Positions 1 to 8,790 of a stretch of DNA of 21,307 nucleotides are shown one piece after another (within the stretch, counting starts at the first letter, position 1; each line of letters starts with the position of its first letter). The stretch lies in contig CALLXS010000103.1 of assembly GCA_937875295.1 (NCBI GenBank), forward strand, positions 1 to 21,307, read 5' to 3'. The notes under the pieces were generated by a model. That model searched no databases, had not been told where the DNA came from, and saw nothing but the letters and a program-made list of their open reading frames with translations. A program made the position numbers and the translations under genes. The stretch comes from an uncultured bacterium. Its GTDB lineage: Bacteria; Bacteroidota; Ignavibacteria; Kapaibacteriales; UBA2268.

Positions 1-16
1 GTCTATACTAATAAAT

Positions 17-24
17 TAGCTTTG
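17..24 (+). promoter_or_regulatory. Possible -7 box upstream of tilS
   Basis: TAGCTTTG fits the Bacteroidota -7 consensus TAnnTTTG. The matching -33 TTG would lie just off the left edge of the window, so only half of the promoter can be seen. If it is real, transcription starts near position 30 and the in-frame TTG at 22 cannot be the tilS start. Confidence 0.25.
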
Positions 25-108
25 AAACTTTGGGACTTGCCCCTTTTTAGCAGAGTAGATGTAAAACTGAAATCGGAGAATATGTTTCATAAATATAAAA
101 TATTAAAA

Positions 109-2799
109 ATGGCTGATAAGAAAAAAAACGCTAAGACAGCCGAAGCATCAGTAAAAAATACCGCTGATAAAAAAGTAAATTCTTTAACAAAAAAGAATAC
201 TGAAAATAAAAAAAAAGAAAAATCCATTTCGAAATCTGTAGTAAAAAAGACTATTGATGTAGCAAAAAAAACTCCTGCAATTGCTAATAGCGAAAGCACT
301 AAAAAAAATAACGCTAAAATCAAAAATCAACCTAAAGATAGAGACACAGCGGAAGTAACTGCCAATTCGGCAAAACAAAATAATAATAAGACAAAAAGTA
401 CTTTAAATAAAACAAAATCCAAACCTAAAGAAAATAGTACTTTGGGGAGCGATTTGTCCAAAATTAAAAATGAACAAACCGTTTCTAATAATAATATTAA
501 AAAAGTTCAAGTAACAAATCAAAAAACTTCTAACCCCAAAAATCAAAATAAAAAGTCAGAATCTAATCAAAAAAATACAAATACTCAGTTAAAAAACGAC
601 AAGAGCAATTCCACTTCTATTAATTCAAAAAATGAAAAATCGAATTCATTAGATAAAGGAATTTCTAATCCTGCTATTCGCCAAGCAAATACAAATAATC
701 AAAAGAAATTTAATAAAAATCCTCGAAATAATAATTATAGAAATTATCCAGAGAAAAGAAAAACACTCACATTTTCATTTCAATTATTAGCAGCTAAAAA
801 CGCTAATCAAGTTTCTCTGAATAAAGTAAAGCAAGTATTCGACGATATAAATGAAAATCAGAAAAAAACTGAACCCCCTATTTATATCAATCACAATATT
901 ATAACTAGATATAATTTTGTAGATTTAAATAATTTCTCTATTGCTATTGGTAAATCAGTATTGCCCAATCCAGCTTATGCAGATGTTTCTACAGCACCAT
1001 ATGTTTTTATGAATAGATTTAAATTCCAAAAATTTGAATCATCTGAAAACATACCAAAATCCGAAGAATTATTAACAAATAATTTAATTTTAGAAAACGA
1101 TTTATTTAAAATAAACTACTATTCTAAAAATTCTCCAACTGCAAGTAAAAATACAAATAAGAAATCTAATAAAGAGCCTCAAAAACCTAAGACAAAGAAA
1201 CTTAATAAATTCGAAGAAGAAGCAAAAGCTCTAAAAAACGAAGTATTTATTTTGCCAGATATAAATTACATTAAATATACTTTTCCCGAATTAGAAGAAG
1301 AAAAGGAAAAAAGAGCTCAAGAGAAAAATCAACATTCTGAAGTGAGATTTACGAAAATTAATCCAGATAAAAAGATAATTTTTACCGAAAATTTAAACCC
1401 ATTTCTTCGTGAAATGTACGACGAAATCCTATATACTCTCGAAGAAGATTTCTCAATTGCACCCGGATCTAAAATATTACTTGCCGTAAGCGGAGGAGTC
1501 GACTCTATTGCTATGCTTGATATTTTCGCTCAATTATCACAAGAATTGAAATTAACTTTATCCGTAGCTCATTTTAATCATAAGCTCAGAGGTTCTGCAA
1601 GTGATAAAGACGAAGAAATGGTAAAGAAAATTTGCGATGAATATGGCATTAAATGCTACTTGGGGAGCGAAAATATTTTAAAATTTGCTGGTGAAAATTC
1701 TATATCAATAGAGCAAGCAGCACGAATAAATCGCTACAAAATGTTCGAAAGATTATCAGGAAATTTAAAGTTAGATTATGTTGCTACTGCTCATACTTCT
1801 GATGATTCTGTAGAGACTTTTTTCTTAAATTTAATGCGAGGAACAGGACTCACCGGGCTTTCAGGTATCCCAAGAAAACGCATTTTCTTTAAATCGACTT
1901 ATTTAATCCGTCCTCTATTAAAGATAAACAAAGAAAAATTAATTAATTATGCTCAGATTCGTGCATTGACTTGGAATGAAGATAAAACAAATTTACTTAC
2001 AAATTATACACGAAACAAAATTCGCTTAGAGTTACTTCCTAAAATTAAAAACGAATATTCTCCTGCTATTTTTAGCTTAATCGAAAGAACTTCGAAATTA
2101 ATTAAAGGTGCTGATGAATTTATTTCAAATTATGTGAGTAATGCTGTAAATTCAATTATTTATGATAGACGAAAAGACAGATTTACAATTCCAATTGCTC
2201 AACTTCAGACTTATACTGATTATATTCAAACCGAGATTATCCAAGAAGCATTTGCTACTGTATTTAGCTCATTACCGCTCAATACAAAAACCATTGATAG
2301 GATTTTTGATATTATCGAAGCCCCTGTCGGTTCTGTATGCAATATTAATAAAAATTATTATGTACTAAAAGATAGAAATAAGCTAATTTTTGCAATGCGT
2401 AATGGCACTAATTCTATAAATCAATTAATAGGCAAAAATAGCGAAACTAACTTAGCTTCCGGCACAATTAAAATAACTGAGATCCCACGAAATAAAGTTG
2501 AATTTACTCGAGATCCTAACATTGAATTCGTTGATGCTGACTTACTCCCAACTTATTTATTAGCTAGAAATTGGCAAACAGGTGATGTCTTTAAACCAAT
2601 TGGCATGGATGGTTCAATGAAAATAAGTGACTTTTTGACAAATCAAAAGGTTTCTCAAATTGATAAGCAAAGCATACTTGTGCTTTCTACTAAATCTGAA
2701 ATAATTTGGATAGTAGGAAGGAGATTAAGCAATGATTTCAAAGTTACACCATCGACTAATAAAGTACTAAAATTTGAATTTATACCATTTACAAAATAA
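109..2799 (+). CDS. tilS: tRNA(Ile)-lysidine synthetase with long N-terminal extension
   Basis: TilS attaches lysine to C34 of the CAU anticodon of a minor tRNA-Ile, using ATP, so that it reads AUA instead of AUG. With the start at 109 the protein has 896 residues, about twice the usual bacterial TilS. Residues 1 to about 216 are low complexity (Lys, Asn, Ser, Thr). Residues about 219-340 look folded but I do not recognise them. A second Lys-rich stretch covers about 340-378. The TilS core starts near 430, with the PP-loop SGGVDS at 461-466 and a HFNHKLRG motif after it. The TilS C-terminal domain (RNWQTGDVFKPIG and onward) begins near 818. I chose ATG 109 because an A/T-rich leader precedes it, as at other genes here. 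ATG 82, in the same frame after GGAGAA, is an alternative; TTG 22 is unlikely. uppP follows after 9 bp. TilS identity is firm; the role of the extension is unknown. Confidence 0.93.
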   Translation: MADKKKNAKTAEASVKNTADKKVNSLTKKNTENKKKEKSISKSVVKKTIDVAKKTPAIANSESTKKNNAKIKNQPKDRDTAEVTANSAKQNNNKTKSTLNKTKSKPKENSTLGSDLSKIKNEQTVSNNNIKKVQVTNQKTSNPKNQNKKSESNQKNTNTQLKNDKSNSTSINSKNEKSNSLDKGISNPAIRQANTNNQKKFNKNPRNNNYRNYPEKRKTLTFSFQLLAAKNANQVSLNKVKQVFDDINENQKKTEPPIYINHNIITRYNFVDLNNFSIAIGKSVLPNPAYADVSTAPYVFMNRFKFQKFESSENIPKSEELLTNNLILENDLFKINYYSKNSPTASKNTNKKSNKEPQKPKTKKLNKFEEEAKALKNEVFILPDINYIKYTFPELEEEKEKRAQEKNQHSEVRFTKINPDKKIIFTENLNPFLREMYDEILYTLEEDFSIAPGSKILLAVSGGVDSIAMLDIFAQLSQELKLTLSVAHFNHKLRGSASDKDEEMVKKICDEYGIKCYLGSENILKFAGENSISIEQAARINRYKMFERLSGNLKLDYVATAHTSDDSVETFFLNLMRGTGLTGLSGIPRKRIFFKSTYLIRPLLKINKEKLINYAQIRALTWNEDKTNLLTNYTRNKIRLELLPKIKNEYSPAIFSLIERTSKLIKGADEFISNYVSNAVNSIIYDRRKDRFTIPIAQLQTYTDYIQTEIIQEAFATVFSSLPLNTKTIDRIFDIIEAPVGSVCNINKNYYVLKDRNKLIFAMRNGTNSINQLIGKNSETNLASGTIKITEIPRNKVEFTRDPNIEFVDADLLPTYLLARNWQTGDVFKPIGMDGSMKISDFLTNQKVSQIDKQSILVLSTKSEIIWIVGRRLSNDFKVTPSTNKVLKFEFIPFTK

Positions 2800-2808
2800 G
2801 GAATAATT

Positions 2809-3645
2809 TTGGACATACTTACTGCTATAATATTGGGGTTAATTCAAGGATTATCTGAATTTTTACCAATCAGCTCTACTGCACATCTCACATTAGCTGG
2901 GCATTTATTTGGAGCTATTGATATATCTCAATCCGAACGCTGGACTGCTTTCATTGCAACAATTCAAATGGGAACGCTAATTGCAGTATTAGCTTATTAT
3001 ACTAAAGATATTAAAGAAATTATATCATCATTTGTTAAAGAAAATTTCGCTAAGCAAAGGGAAAAAATATCATTACAATCCGAACATTCTCGTTTAGGTT
3101 GGTATATTATCTTGGGAAGTATCCCAATAGTTATTATCGCCTTACTTTTGAAAAAAGTAATTGAAGGAGAATTTACAAAAGATCCCTTAGTAATTGCAAT
3201 GAGCTTAATAATATTAGCTATAATTTTATTAATTGCTGAAAAGACAGGTAAATTTCAAAAAGATATTACCAAAATAAATGCAAAAGATGCATTACTGATA
3301 GGTTCTGCTCAATGCCTCGCATTAATACCAGGAGCATCGCGATCTGGGACTACTTTAACAGCCGGTATGCTCTTAGGATTAAAAAGAGATACAGCAGCTA
3401 AATTTTCTTTTCTCCTTAGTATCCCTGCAGTGCTTGGAAGCGGAATATTAGAATTTGTCCAGAGCTTAAATTATATAAATTCAGCAGATTTATTAGCTGT
3501 CATTATCGCTACTATCTCAGCAGCAATTAGCGGTTATGCGACGATAGCATTTTTAATGAAATTCTTAAAGTCAAATACTACATATCCATTTGTCATTTAT
3601 AGAATTGTGCTTGGAATTGTAATAATTTTAGTAATGTTTTATTAG
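2809..3645 (+). CDS. uppP: Undecaprenyl-diphosphate phosphatase UppP/BacA
   Basis: This integral membrane enzyme removes a phosphate from undecaprenyl pyrophosphate and so recycles the lipid carrier for peptidoglycan and other envelope polymers; family members confer bacitracin resistance. The 278-residue length is normal. The two family signatures are present: EFLPISSTAHL with the catalytic Glu at 17, and PGASRSGTT at 174-182 with the essential Arg. Several hydrophobic helices fill the rest. The start is TTG, 9 bp after the tilS stop; no ATG nearby would keep the conserved N-terminal helix intact, and the protein begins MDIL as is common in the family. It probably shares a transcript with tilS. 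Confidence 0.96.
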   Translation: MDILTAIILGLIQGLSEFLPISSTAHLTLAGHLFGAIDISQSERWTAFIATIQMGTLIAVLAYYTKDIKEIISSFVKENFAKQREKISLQSEHSRLGWYIILGSIPIVIIALLLKKVIEGEFTKDPLVIAMSLIILAIILLIAEKTGKFQKDITKINAKDALLIGSAQCLALIPGASRSGTTLTAGMLLGLKRDTAAKFSFLLSIPAVLGSGILEFVQSLNYINSADLLAVIIATISAAISGYATIAFLMKFLKSNTTYPFVIYRIVLGIVIILVMFY

Positions 3646-3660
3646 TTAAAATAAATAATA

Positions 3661-3692
3661 TTTGTATATAATCTAAAAAATTAATAATTTTG
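3661..3692 (+). promoter_or_regulatory. Bacteroidota-type promoter for secG
   Basis: TTTG at 3661-3664, a 20-nt spacer and TAATTTTG at 3685-3692 match the Bacteroidota -33 (TTTG) and -7 (TAnnTTTG) elements. Transcription would start near 3699 and leave a leader of about 75 nt before secG. The rest of the 129-bp gap between uppP and secG is A/T-rich, with nothing else recognisable. Confidence 0.6.
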
Positions 3693-3774
3693 TAATCCAA
3701 TTAATTTTTAATATATTGATTATTTGGATCAAAAATAAGTTTTAAAAGAAATAAATAAATTCGGATAAAATAAA

Positions 3775-4149
3775 ATGGCAGTATTTTTAGTAATATTAAC
3801 AATTTTAATAGCTATTCTATTAATTCTATTAGTCTTAGTACAACCTGGAAAAGCTGATATGGGTGCTACTTTCGGAGGTTTAGGTAGCCAAATGGGAACA
3901 ATGTTTGGTACAGAACGCTCAAAAAACATTTTAGCTCAAGCAACTAAAATTTGCGCTGCAGCTATATTGGTTCTAGTATTAGTAACTAATAAATTCTTTA
4001 TTGGTAATAATAATGAAGCTGTAAACAAAATAATCACTGAAGGTCAAGCAGCTACTACTCATACTGCTCCTCAACCTAAAATGCCTACAGGAACTGCTCA
4101 ACCAGCTCAAGAGCAACAGCAACCTGCTCCTGAACAGGGAAATAAATAG
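3775..4149 (+). CDS. secG: Preprotein translocase subunit SecG
   Basis: SecG is the small subunit of the SecYEG channel and assists SecA-driven export. The 124-residue protein has the expected plan: a first transmembrane helix at about 2-23, the conserved cytoplasmic loop QPGKADMGATFGG followed by a Gly-rich stretch and a FGTERSKN segment, then a second helix at about 56-76. The tail from about 85 is hydrophilic and rich in Pro, Gln, Ala and Thr, longer than in E. coli but common in related SecG proteins. ATG 3775 follows an A-rich leader. A promoter lies upstream and a hairpin follows, so it is probably transcribed alone. Confidence 0.95.
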   Translation: MAVFLVILTILIAILLILLVLVQPGKADMGATFGGLGSQMGTMFGTERSKNILAQATKICAAAILVLVLVTNKFFIGNNNEAVNKIITEGQAATTHTAPQPKMPTGTAQPAQEQQQPAPEQGNK

Positions 4150-4175
4150 AATTTTAAAAAAATATATAACTATTT

Positions 4176-4219
4176 AAGAGCCTTCGCAAAACTAATTTAA
4201 TCAAGCGATAGGCTCTTTT
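4176..4219 (+). terminator. Hairpin terminator after secG
   Basis: Arms AAGAGCC-T-TCGC (4176-4187) and GCGA-TA-GGCTCTT (4205-4217) pair across a 17-nt A/T loop with one asymmetric internal mismatch. A short T run follows. The stem is GC-rich against a very AT-rich background, 27 bp after the secG stop. The remaining 90 bp before serS are almost pure A/T; I found no clear promoter in them. Confidence 0.65.
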
Positions 4220-4310
4220 ACGTAATATAAAAATCATAATTTTTATAATTAATAATTGTAAATTGTTCTTATTTAAAATAATATTATTAAATAAATATAA
4301 AATTTAAATT

Positions 4311-5582
4311 ATGCTAAAAGTAATTAGAGAAAATCCCGATAAAGTAAAAGAAAATATTATTCGTAAGAATGAAAAAGCTGATATTGAACCAATACTTAAA
4401 TTAGATGAAAATCGCAGAGCAATAATTCAAGAAGTTGAAAAATTAAAAAATAAAAGAAATATAGCTACTCAAGAAATCTCTAATTTAAAGAAAAATAAAG
4501 AAAATGCTGATGATAAAATTGCAGAAATGAAGTCAGTATCTGATAAAATAAAATCTCTCGACGAAGAACTTAGAGAAATAGAACTAAAATTAGAAGAAAT
4601 GGTATTATCAGTACCAAATATTTTGGATTCTTCTGTTCCTACTGGAAAATCAGCTGAAGATAATGTCGTAATTCGATCTTGGGGCGAATGCCCTAATGAT
4701 GGTGAATATATTGACCACATTGAAATCTGCAATAAATTCGGATTAATTGACTTTGAAAGAGGTGCTAAAGTAACTGGCTCCGGATTTCATTTCTATACCG
4801 GCATTGGAGCTAAATTAGAAAGAGCTTTAATTAACTTTATGCTCGATTTTCATATTGAAAATAATGGATACAAAGAATTTATACCTCCATTAATGGTTAA
4901 TGAAGATTCTATGCGTGGCACTGGGCAATTACCAAAAATGGCAGAAGATATGTACACTATGCAAATTGACAATTTGTATATGATTCCAACTGCTGAGGTA
5001 CCGCTTACCAATTACTATTCGCAAAATCAACTTAATGTCGAAGATTTACCTATTAAAATTTGTGGTTATTCTCCTTGCTTCCGTCGCGAAGCAGGTAGTT
5101 ATGGTAAGGATACTCGAGGATTATTAAGATTGCATCAATTTAACAAAGTAGAATTAGTAAAATTCGCTCACCCTGAGTCTTCTTATGATGAATTAGAATC
5201 TTTAGTCGCTGATGTAGAAAAAGTACTTCAAGCTCTTAAAATCCCTTATAGAGTGATTTTATTATGTAGTGGCGACACAAGCTTCTCAAGCGCAAAGACT
5301 TATGACATTGAAGTATGGTCTCCGGCAGATAAAAAATGGCTCGAAGTATCAAGTTGTTCAAATTTTGAAAATTTCCAAGCTAAACGCGCCGGAATTAGAT
5401 TTAAACCAACTCCTAATTCCAAACCAGAGCCCGTACACACATTAAATGGATCAGGATTAGCTACTCCAAGATTAATGATTGCAATTTTGGAAAATTATTA
5501 TAATAAAGAAAAAAATATAATTGAAATCCCTGAAGTAATGCAACCATACACAAAAATGACTGAAATCTCACCAATCATATAA
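4311..5582 (+). CDS. serS: Seryl-tRNA synthetase
   Basis: This cytoplasmic class II aminoacyl-tRNA synthetase charges tRNA-Ser and also the selenocysteine tRNA in organisms that have it. At 423 residues it has the normal length. Residues about 1-110 are the Lys/Glu-rich antiparallel coiled-coil arm that holds the long variable arm of tRNA-Ser. The catalytic part carries motif 2, with FRRE at 257-260 followed by GSYGKDTRGLLRLHQF, and motif 3, GSGLATPR at 380-387. TAEVPLTN is also present. The start is the first ATG after an A/T-rich leader. murE begins 1 bp after the stop codon, so the two genes are almost certainly co-transcribed. Confidence 0.98.
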   Translation: MLKVIRENPDKVKENIIRKNEKADIEPILKLDENRRAIIQEVEKLKNKRNIATQEISNLKKNKENADDKIAEMKSVSDKIKSLDEELREIELKLEEMVLSVPNILDSSVPTGKSAEDNVVIRSWGECPNDGEYIDHIEICNKFGLIDFERGAKVTGSGFHFYTGIGAKLERALINFMLDFHIENNGYKEFIPPLMVNEDSMRGTGQLPKMAEDMYTMQIDNLYMIPTAEVPLTNYYSQNQLNVEDLPIKICGYSPCFRREAGSYGKDTRGLLRLHQFNKVELVKFAHPESSYDELESLVADVEKVLQALKIPYRVILLCSGDTSFSSAKTYDIEVWSPADKKWLEVSSCSNFENFQAKRAGIRFKPTPNSKPEPVHTLNGSGLATPRLMIAILENYYNKEKNIIEIPEVMQPYTKMTEISPII

Positions 5583-5583
5583 A

Positions 5584-7116
5584 ATGCTACTAAAAGAAAT
5601 TCTAAAGAATATTGATTTTAATCATCAAAATGAAATTAACTCAATTCCTGATATAGAAATATCAGGAATTGCTTTTGATAATAGAAAAGTTGAGAAAAAT
5701 TTTTTATTTTGTGCATTAATTGGTGAAATTTCAGATGGTCATAAATTCATTCCAAATGCTATAAATTCAGGTGCTGTAGCAATTATTTGTCAAGATGATT
5801 CTCTAAAATCACAATTCCCTTCAATTATTTTTATAAAAGTTAATAATTCGAGACTTGCTGCGGCAATAGCATCTCAAAATTATTATGGAAACACATCTAA
5901 AAATATTAATTTTATTGGTATAACAGGTACTAATGGAAAAACTACAACTAGTTTCCTAATAGCTAATATATTCCACTTAATTGGAAATGATAGAAAACTT
6001 GGAGAAAAGAATAATAATGCTGTACACAAGCAAAGAAAAGTGGGAGTAATCGGAACTACTGGGATTTTTTACGGTAAAAAAAATTATCCTTCTGCTCACA
6101 CTACTCCAGAATCTTTAGAATTAGCAAAAATTATAAATGCAATGTCTAATGATGGAATTGATACTATTGCAATGGAAGTTTCATCACATTCCCTTGTTCA
6201 GCAGAGAGTAGCAGGCATTAATTTCTCAGCTGCTTTATTTACAAATCTAACTCATGAGCATTTAGATTATCATAAAACTATGCACGAATATGCAAAAGCA
6301 AAAAAAATTCTTTTCGATCATTTAGATAAAAATTCAATAGCAATAGCAATGGATTATCAAGAATATTCTCAATACATTCTTAAAGATTCTCCATCACAAA
6401 GAAAAATATTAATTGGATATAGCGAAAATAATGATATTTTTATTTCTGATTATAAATTAAATGTTGATTATACTGAGTTTACACTTAAATTTAATTACTT
6501 AGATGGAAAACCTTCGCACACATTTAAGACTAAATTAATTGGTAAATTCAATATCGAGAATTCATCTCTTGCTATAGCATATTTTATTTCAATTGGATAT
6601 GATATTGATTTAATTAATCGAGTATTACCGTATGCAAATGGTGCTCCTGGTAGAATGGATAGAAAAATTTTAAAAAATGGTTCTATAGCAATAGTTGATT
6701 ACGCACATACTCCAGATGCTTTAGAAAAAGCGCTACTTACTTGCAAAGAAATATTAAAAAATAAACCGATGAATAAATTAATTGCTGTATTCGGTTGTGG
6801 CGGTGATAGAGACACTACTAAACGACCTTTAATGGGCAAAATAGCTACTGAAATCGCTGATACAACAATTATTACTGATGATAATCCTCGCACAGAGGAC
6901 TCTGCAATAATCCGCAAGCAAATCATTGCTGGCATCGACATTAATAAAAATAATTACATCGAAATCTATCCAAGAGAAAATGCACTTAAAACAGCATCAG
7001 AAATTGCAAAACAAGATGACATTATTTTAATTGCAGGTAAGGGACACGAGACTTATCAAATCATTGGAACTGAAAAATTTCATTTTGATGACAAGGAAAT
7101 AATTTCTAAACTATAA
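5584..7116 (+). CDS. murE: UDP-MurNAc-L-Ala-D-Glu:meso-diaminopimelate ligase
   Basis: MurE adds the third residue of the peptidoglycan stem peptide in the cytoplasm. The 510-residue protein has the three Mur ligase domains. The N-terminal UMP-binding part includes an SGIAFDNRKV segment. The ATP loop GITGTNGKTTT starts at 112. The central domain has HTTPESLEL and TNLTHEHLDYHKTM. The C-terminal domain has GAPGRMDR and GCGGDRDTTKRP. DNPR at 433-436 is the signature that selects meso-diaminopimelate rather than lysine, so this organism has diaminopimelate-type peptidoglycan. Between the ATP loop and VGVIGTTG there is a short hydrophilic insertion (about residues 132-150) compared with typical MurE. 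It follows serS with almost no gap. Confidence 0.97.
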   Translation: MLLKEILKNIDFNHQNEINSIPDIEISGIAFDNRKVEKNFLFCALIGEISDGHKFIPNAINSGAVAIICQDDSLKSQFPSIIFIKVNNSRLAAAIASQNYYGNTSKNINFIGITGTNGKTTTSFLIANIFHLIGNDRKLGEKNNNAVHKQRKVGVIGTTGIFYGKKNYPSAHTTPESLELAKIINAMSNDGIDTIAMEVSSHSLVQQRVAGINFSAALFTNLTHEHLDYHKTMHEYAKAKKILFDHLDKNSIAIAMDYQEYSQYILKDSPSQRKILIGYSENNDIFISDYKLNVDYTEFTLKFNYLDGKPSHTFKTKLIGKFNIENSSLAIAYFISIGYDIDLINRVLPYANGAPGRMDRKILKNGSIAIVDYAHTPDALEKALLTCKEILKNKPMNKLIAVFGCGGDRDTTKRPLMGKIATEIADTTIITDDNPRTEDSAIIRKQIIAGIDINKNNYIEIYPRENALKTASEIAKQDDIILIAGKGHETYQIIGTEKFHFDDKEIISKL

Positions 7117-7148
7117 ATTTCACCTCAATTTTTAATAAAAATAAAAGA

Positions 7149-7592
7149 ATGAATATAGAAATTAAAAGAATAAATTCAGAATTTAACCACCTTCCGCTCC
7201 CTACTTATGCAACTAATGGTTCATCAGGAATGGATATTGTTGCCGCTATCAATGATAATATTATAATTCCATCTGGAAAGATTGCCTTAATCCCAACAAA
7301 TATTTCAATTGCATTGCCTGAAGGTTATGAATGTCAAGTACGTTCAAGAAGCGGATTAGCTGCTAAAAATGGAATATTTTGCTTAAATTCTCCCGGTACA
7401 ATTGATAGTGATTATAGAGGTGAAGTAAAAGTAATTTTAGCTAATTTCTCAGATTCAGATTTTGAAATTAAATCTGGAGATAGAATAGCTCAATTAGTAA
7501 TAGCCTCTTACCAAAAAATTACTTGGAATGAAGTAAAGAATCTATCATGCACAGAAAGAGCTGATGGTGGATTCGGTAGTACAGGAATTTAA
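7149..7592 (+). CDS. dut: Deoxyuridine 5'-triphosphate nucleotidohydrolase
   Basis: The trimeric dUTPase hydrolyses dUTP to dUMP and pyrophosphate, which keeps uracil out of DNA and feeds thymidylate synthesis. The 147 residues are the normal length. The conserved motifs can all be read: GSSGMD at 24-29 (motif 1), RSRSGLA at 65-71 (motif 2), GTIDSDYRGE at 83-92 with the catalytic Asp (motif 3), GDRIAQLV (motif 4) and RADGGFGSTG near the C-terminus (motif 5, the lid over the active site). It lies 32 bp after murE on the same strand and is probably part of that transcript. Its stop overlaps the end of a decayed gene on the other strand. Confidence 0.97.
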   Translation: MNIEIKRINSEFNHLPLPTYATNGSSGMDIVAAINDNIIIPSGKIALIPTNISIALPEGYECQVRSRSGLAAKNGIFCLNSPGTIDSDYRGEVKVILANFSDSDFEIKSGDRIAQLVIASYQKITWNEVKNLSCTERADGGFGSTGI

Positions 7593-7860
7593 ATTACGAT
7601 ATAATACTCCAAATTCAGCGTTAAAATTAAAAAATATTTTAACACTTTAGCATTAAAGTAAGCATTGATACAGCAGATTACTCCAGCATGTGCTACAATC
7701 AATACTTTGCTGTATGTTTAATGATTGGATAATCTAATGAGCAAAACCTATTCCTTTGGCAACATTTCGTCTATATGGGAAGTATGATTAGAAAAGTCGT
7801 AATTAACACCAAAATCAACAATTGATGAGTCAATTGAATCCTGCCAGAAAATTACATTAA
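7589..7860 (-). pseudogene. Decayed histidine phosphatase (alpha-ribazole-phosphatase-like)
   Basis: The complement of about 7589-7720 is open and encodes KVLIVAHAGVI (complement of 7676-7708), the typical strand and second catalytic His of the histidine phosphatase (CobC/phosphoglycerate mutase) superfamily. About 28 residues then run to a stop that overlaps the dut stop. Upstream, another frame continues a plausible protein (FWQDSIDSSIVDFGVNYDF and onward) to a TAG, with a frame shift and further stops in between. No intact N-terminal RHG motif or start was found. I infer a frameshifted C-terminal remnant. Family assignment rests on one motif. Confidence 0.45.
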
Positions 7861-8061
7861 TTTTCAATTTCAACCAAAAATTATATTATTTTGTATTAAT
7901 TATAAATATAAAATTAAATATTTTTTTAAATTTGTAATTCATTTGTTTTATTAAAACATATTACAACAAAACACTTTCGAACTAATAATTAAGAAAAGAT
8001 TAAGAAAAACAAAAAATAATCTGAAAATTTTTAAGGTTTGTATATAAAAATATCTAATATT
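7593..8061. other. Long intergenic region between dut and next gene
   Basis: The left half holds the histidine phosphatase relic. An 8-bp inverted repeat, GTTAAAAT (7620-7627) and ATTTTAAC (7636-7643), could end dut transcription, but no T run follows. The right half (about 7880-8040) is almost pure A/T. A lone TAAATTTG at 7927-7934 fits a -7 box but has no -33 TTG at the right distance. I see no RNA gene here. Confidence 0.4.
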
Positions 8062-8676
8062 ATGCATAAAAAAATAATACTATTTCTTATAATCTCTGTG
8101 ATGAATAACACAGCTTATGCTCAAGACAATATAGAACTTAAGATAATGCAATCCGTAGAACGACAAATGTCACTCTACCCAAAGTCAACCTTGCAAGATT
8201 TATATAAACATTTCTTTCAAGACCGATTTGGTCCTGGACATATCCTAAGCGATACCTCAGCTTCAGCAAATTATCTTAAAAAAGAATTAGCAAAGAGCAA
8301 ACGTTTCGATGGTGCTGAATATGAACCTACCGGGTATCTGGGTAATTTCTACAGAGTGAACCTTTCTATAATAAAGGACGGCAAAGTGGATTTCAGTACA
8401 TTCTTTAAAGCATTTGTGCGAAGCATGGAAGACTTTAAACTTATGCCCATCGAGGAATGGAAAATAGAATGGAAGAAAATATTGAACGTAATAGCTTTAA
8501 TGAAACTTGATTTGCCATACTTCAAACAAGATTGTTTAAGCATTGATGAACTATTGAAAAAAGGAAATTATGTAATGCATCATAGTCGCATCTTTAATGA
8601 CACCTATGAATTACACTATCGAATAATTGAAAAGGAAATATTCGAAAAAGAATTGTTGCCATACTTAAATAAATAA
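8062..8676 (+). CDS. Exported protein of unknown function
   Basis: I do not recognise a named family. The 204-residue protein opens with a signal peptide (MHKKIILFLIISVMNNTAYA, cleavage likely after Ala20 before QDN), so it should be periplasmic or surface-exposed. The body starts with a helix rich in charged residues, then a segment RFGPGHILSD that looks like a conserved core, an aromatic LGNFYRVNLS strand and a Trp-rich EEWKIEWKK helix. No Cys pair or metal motif stands out, although His residues cluster near HHSRIFNDTYELHYR. I chose ATG 8062 because it gives a clean signal peptide; a TTG at 8038 would add eight residues in front. It lies 114 bp upstream of the superoxide dismutase on the same strand. 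Confidence 0.75.
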   Translation: MHKKIILFLIISVMNNTAYAQDNIELKIMQSVERQMSLYPKSTLQDLYKHFFQDRFGPGHILSDTSASANYLKKELAKSKRFDGAEYEPTGYLGNFYRVNLSIIKDGKVDFSTFFKAFVRSMEDFKLMPIEEWKIEWKKILNVIALMKLDLPYFKQDCLSIDELLKKGNYVMHHSRIFNDTYELHYRIIEKEIFEKELLPYLNK

Positions 8677-8708
8677 AATACTTTATTATGATTTAAAAAG
8701 AATTTCCC

Positions 8709-8743
8709 TTAGTTTTAAAAAAACGTTTTTTTTAAAAAACTAA
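8709..8743. repeat. A/T-rich inverted repeat between two exported-protein genes
   Basis: TTAGTTTTAAAAAAA (8709-8723) pairs with a T-run plus AAAAAACTAA (8727-8743), giving about 15 bp with a 2-nt bulge around a CGT loop. The T run inside the right arm could make it a weak terminator of the upstream gene, and the near symmetry could let it work in both directions. The remaining 47 bp before the dismutase gene show no convincing promoter. Confidence 0.4.
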
Positions 8744-8790
8744 ATATATCGCCAGAACGTATTATTTTATACGGATTTATAAATTAAAAC

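Noticed and set aside
34..56. Short GGG/CCC hairpin with T run as a terminator
   Set aside because: The stem is only three to four base pairs, too weak to support.
22..108. tilS start at TTG 22
   Set aside because: It overlaps a -7-like box, and the added residues look unlike a protein start; ATG 109 or 82 is more plausible.
87..378. Phe/Leu/Ser-rich minus-strand frames resembling membrane proteins
   Set aside because: They are the complement of the Lys/Asn-rich tilS extension, which gives spurious Phe/Leu-rich frames.
7927..7934. TAAATTTG as promoter of the exported-protein gene at 8062
   Set aside because: No TTG lies 19-21 nt upstream; the nearest is over 30 nt away.
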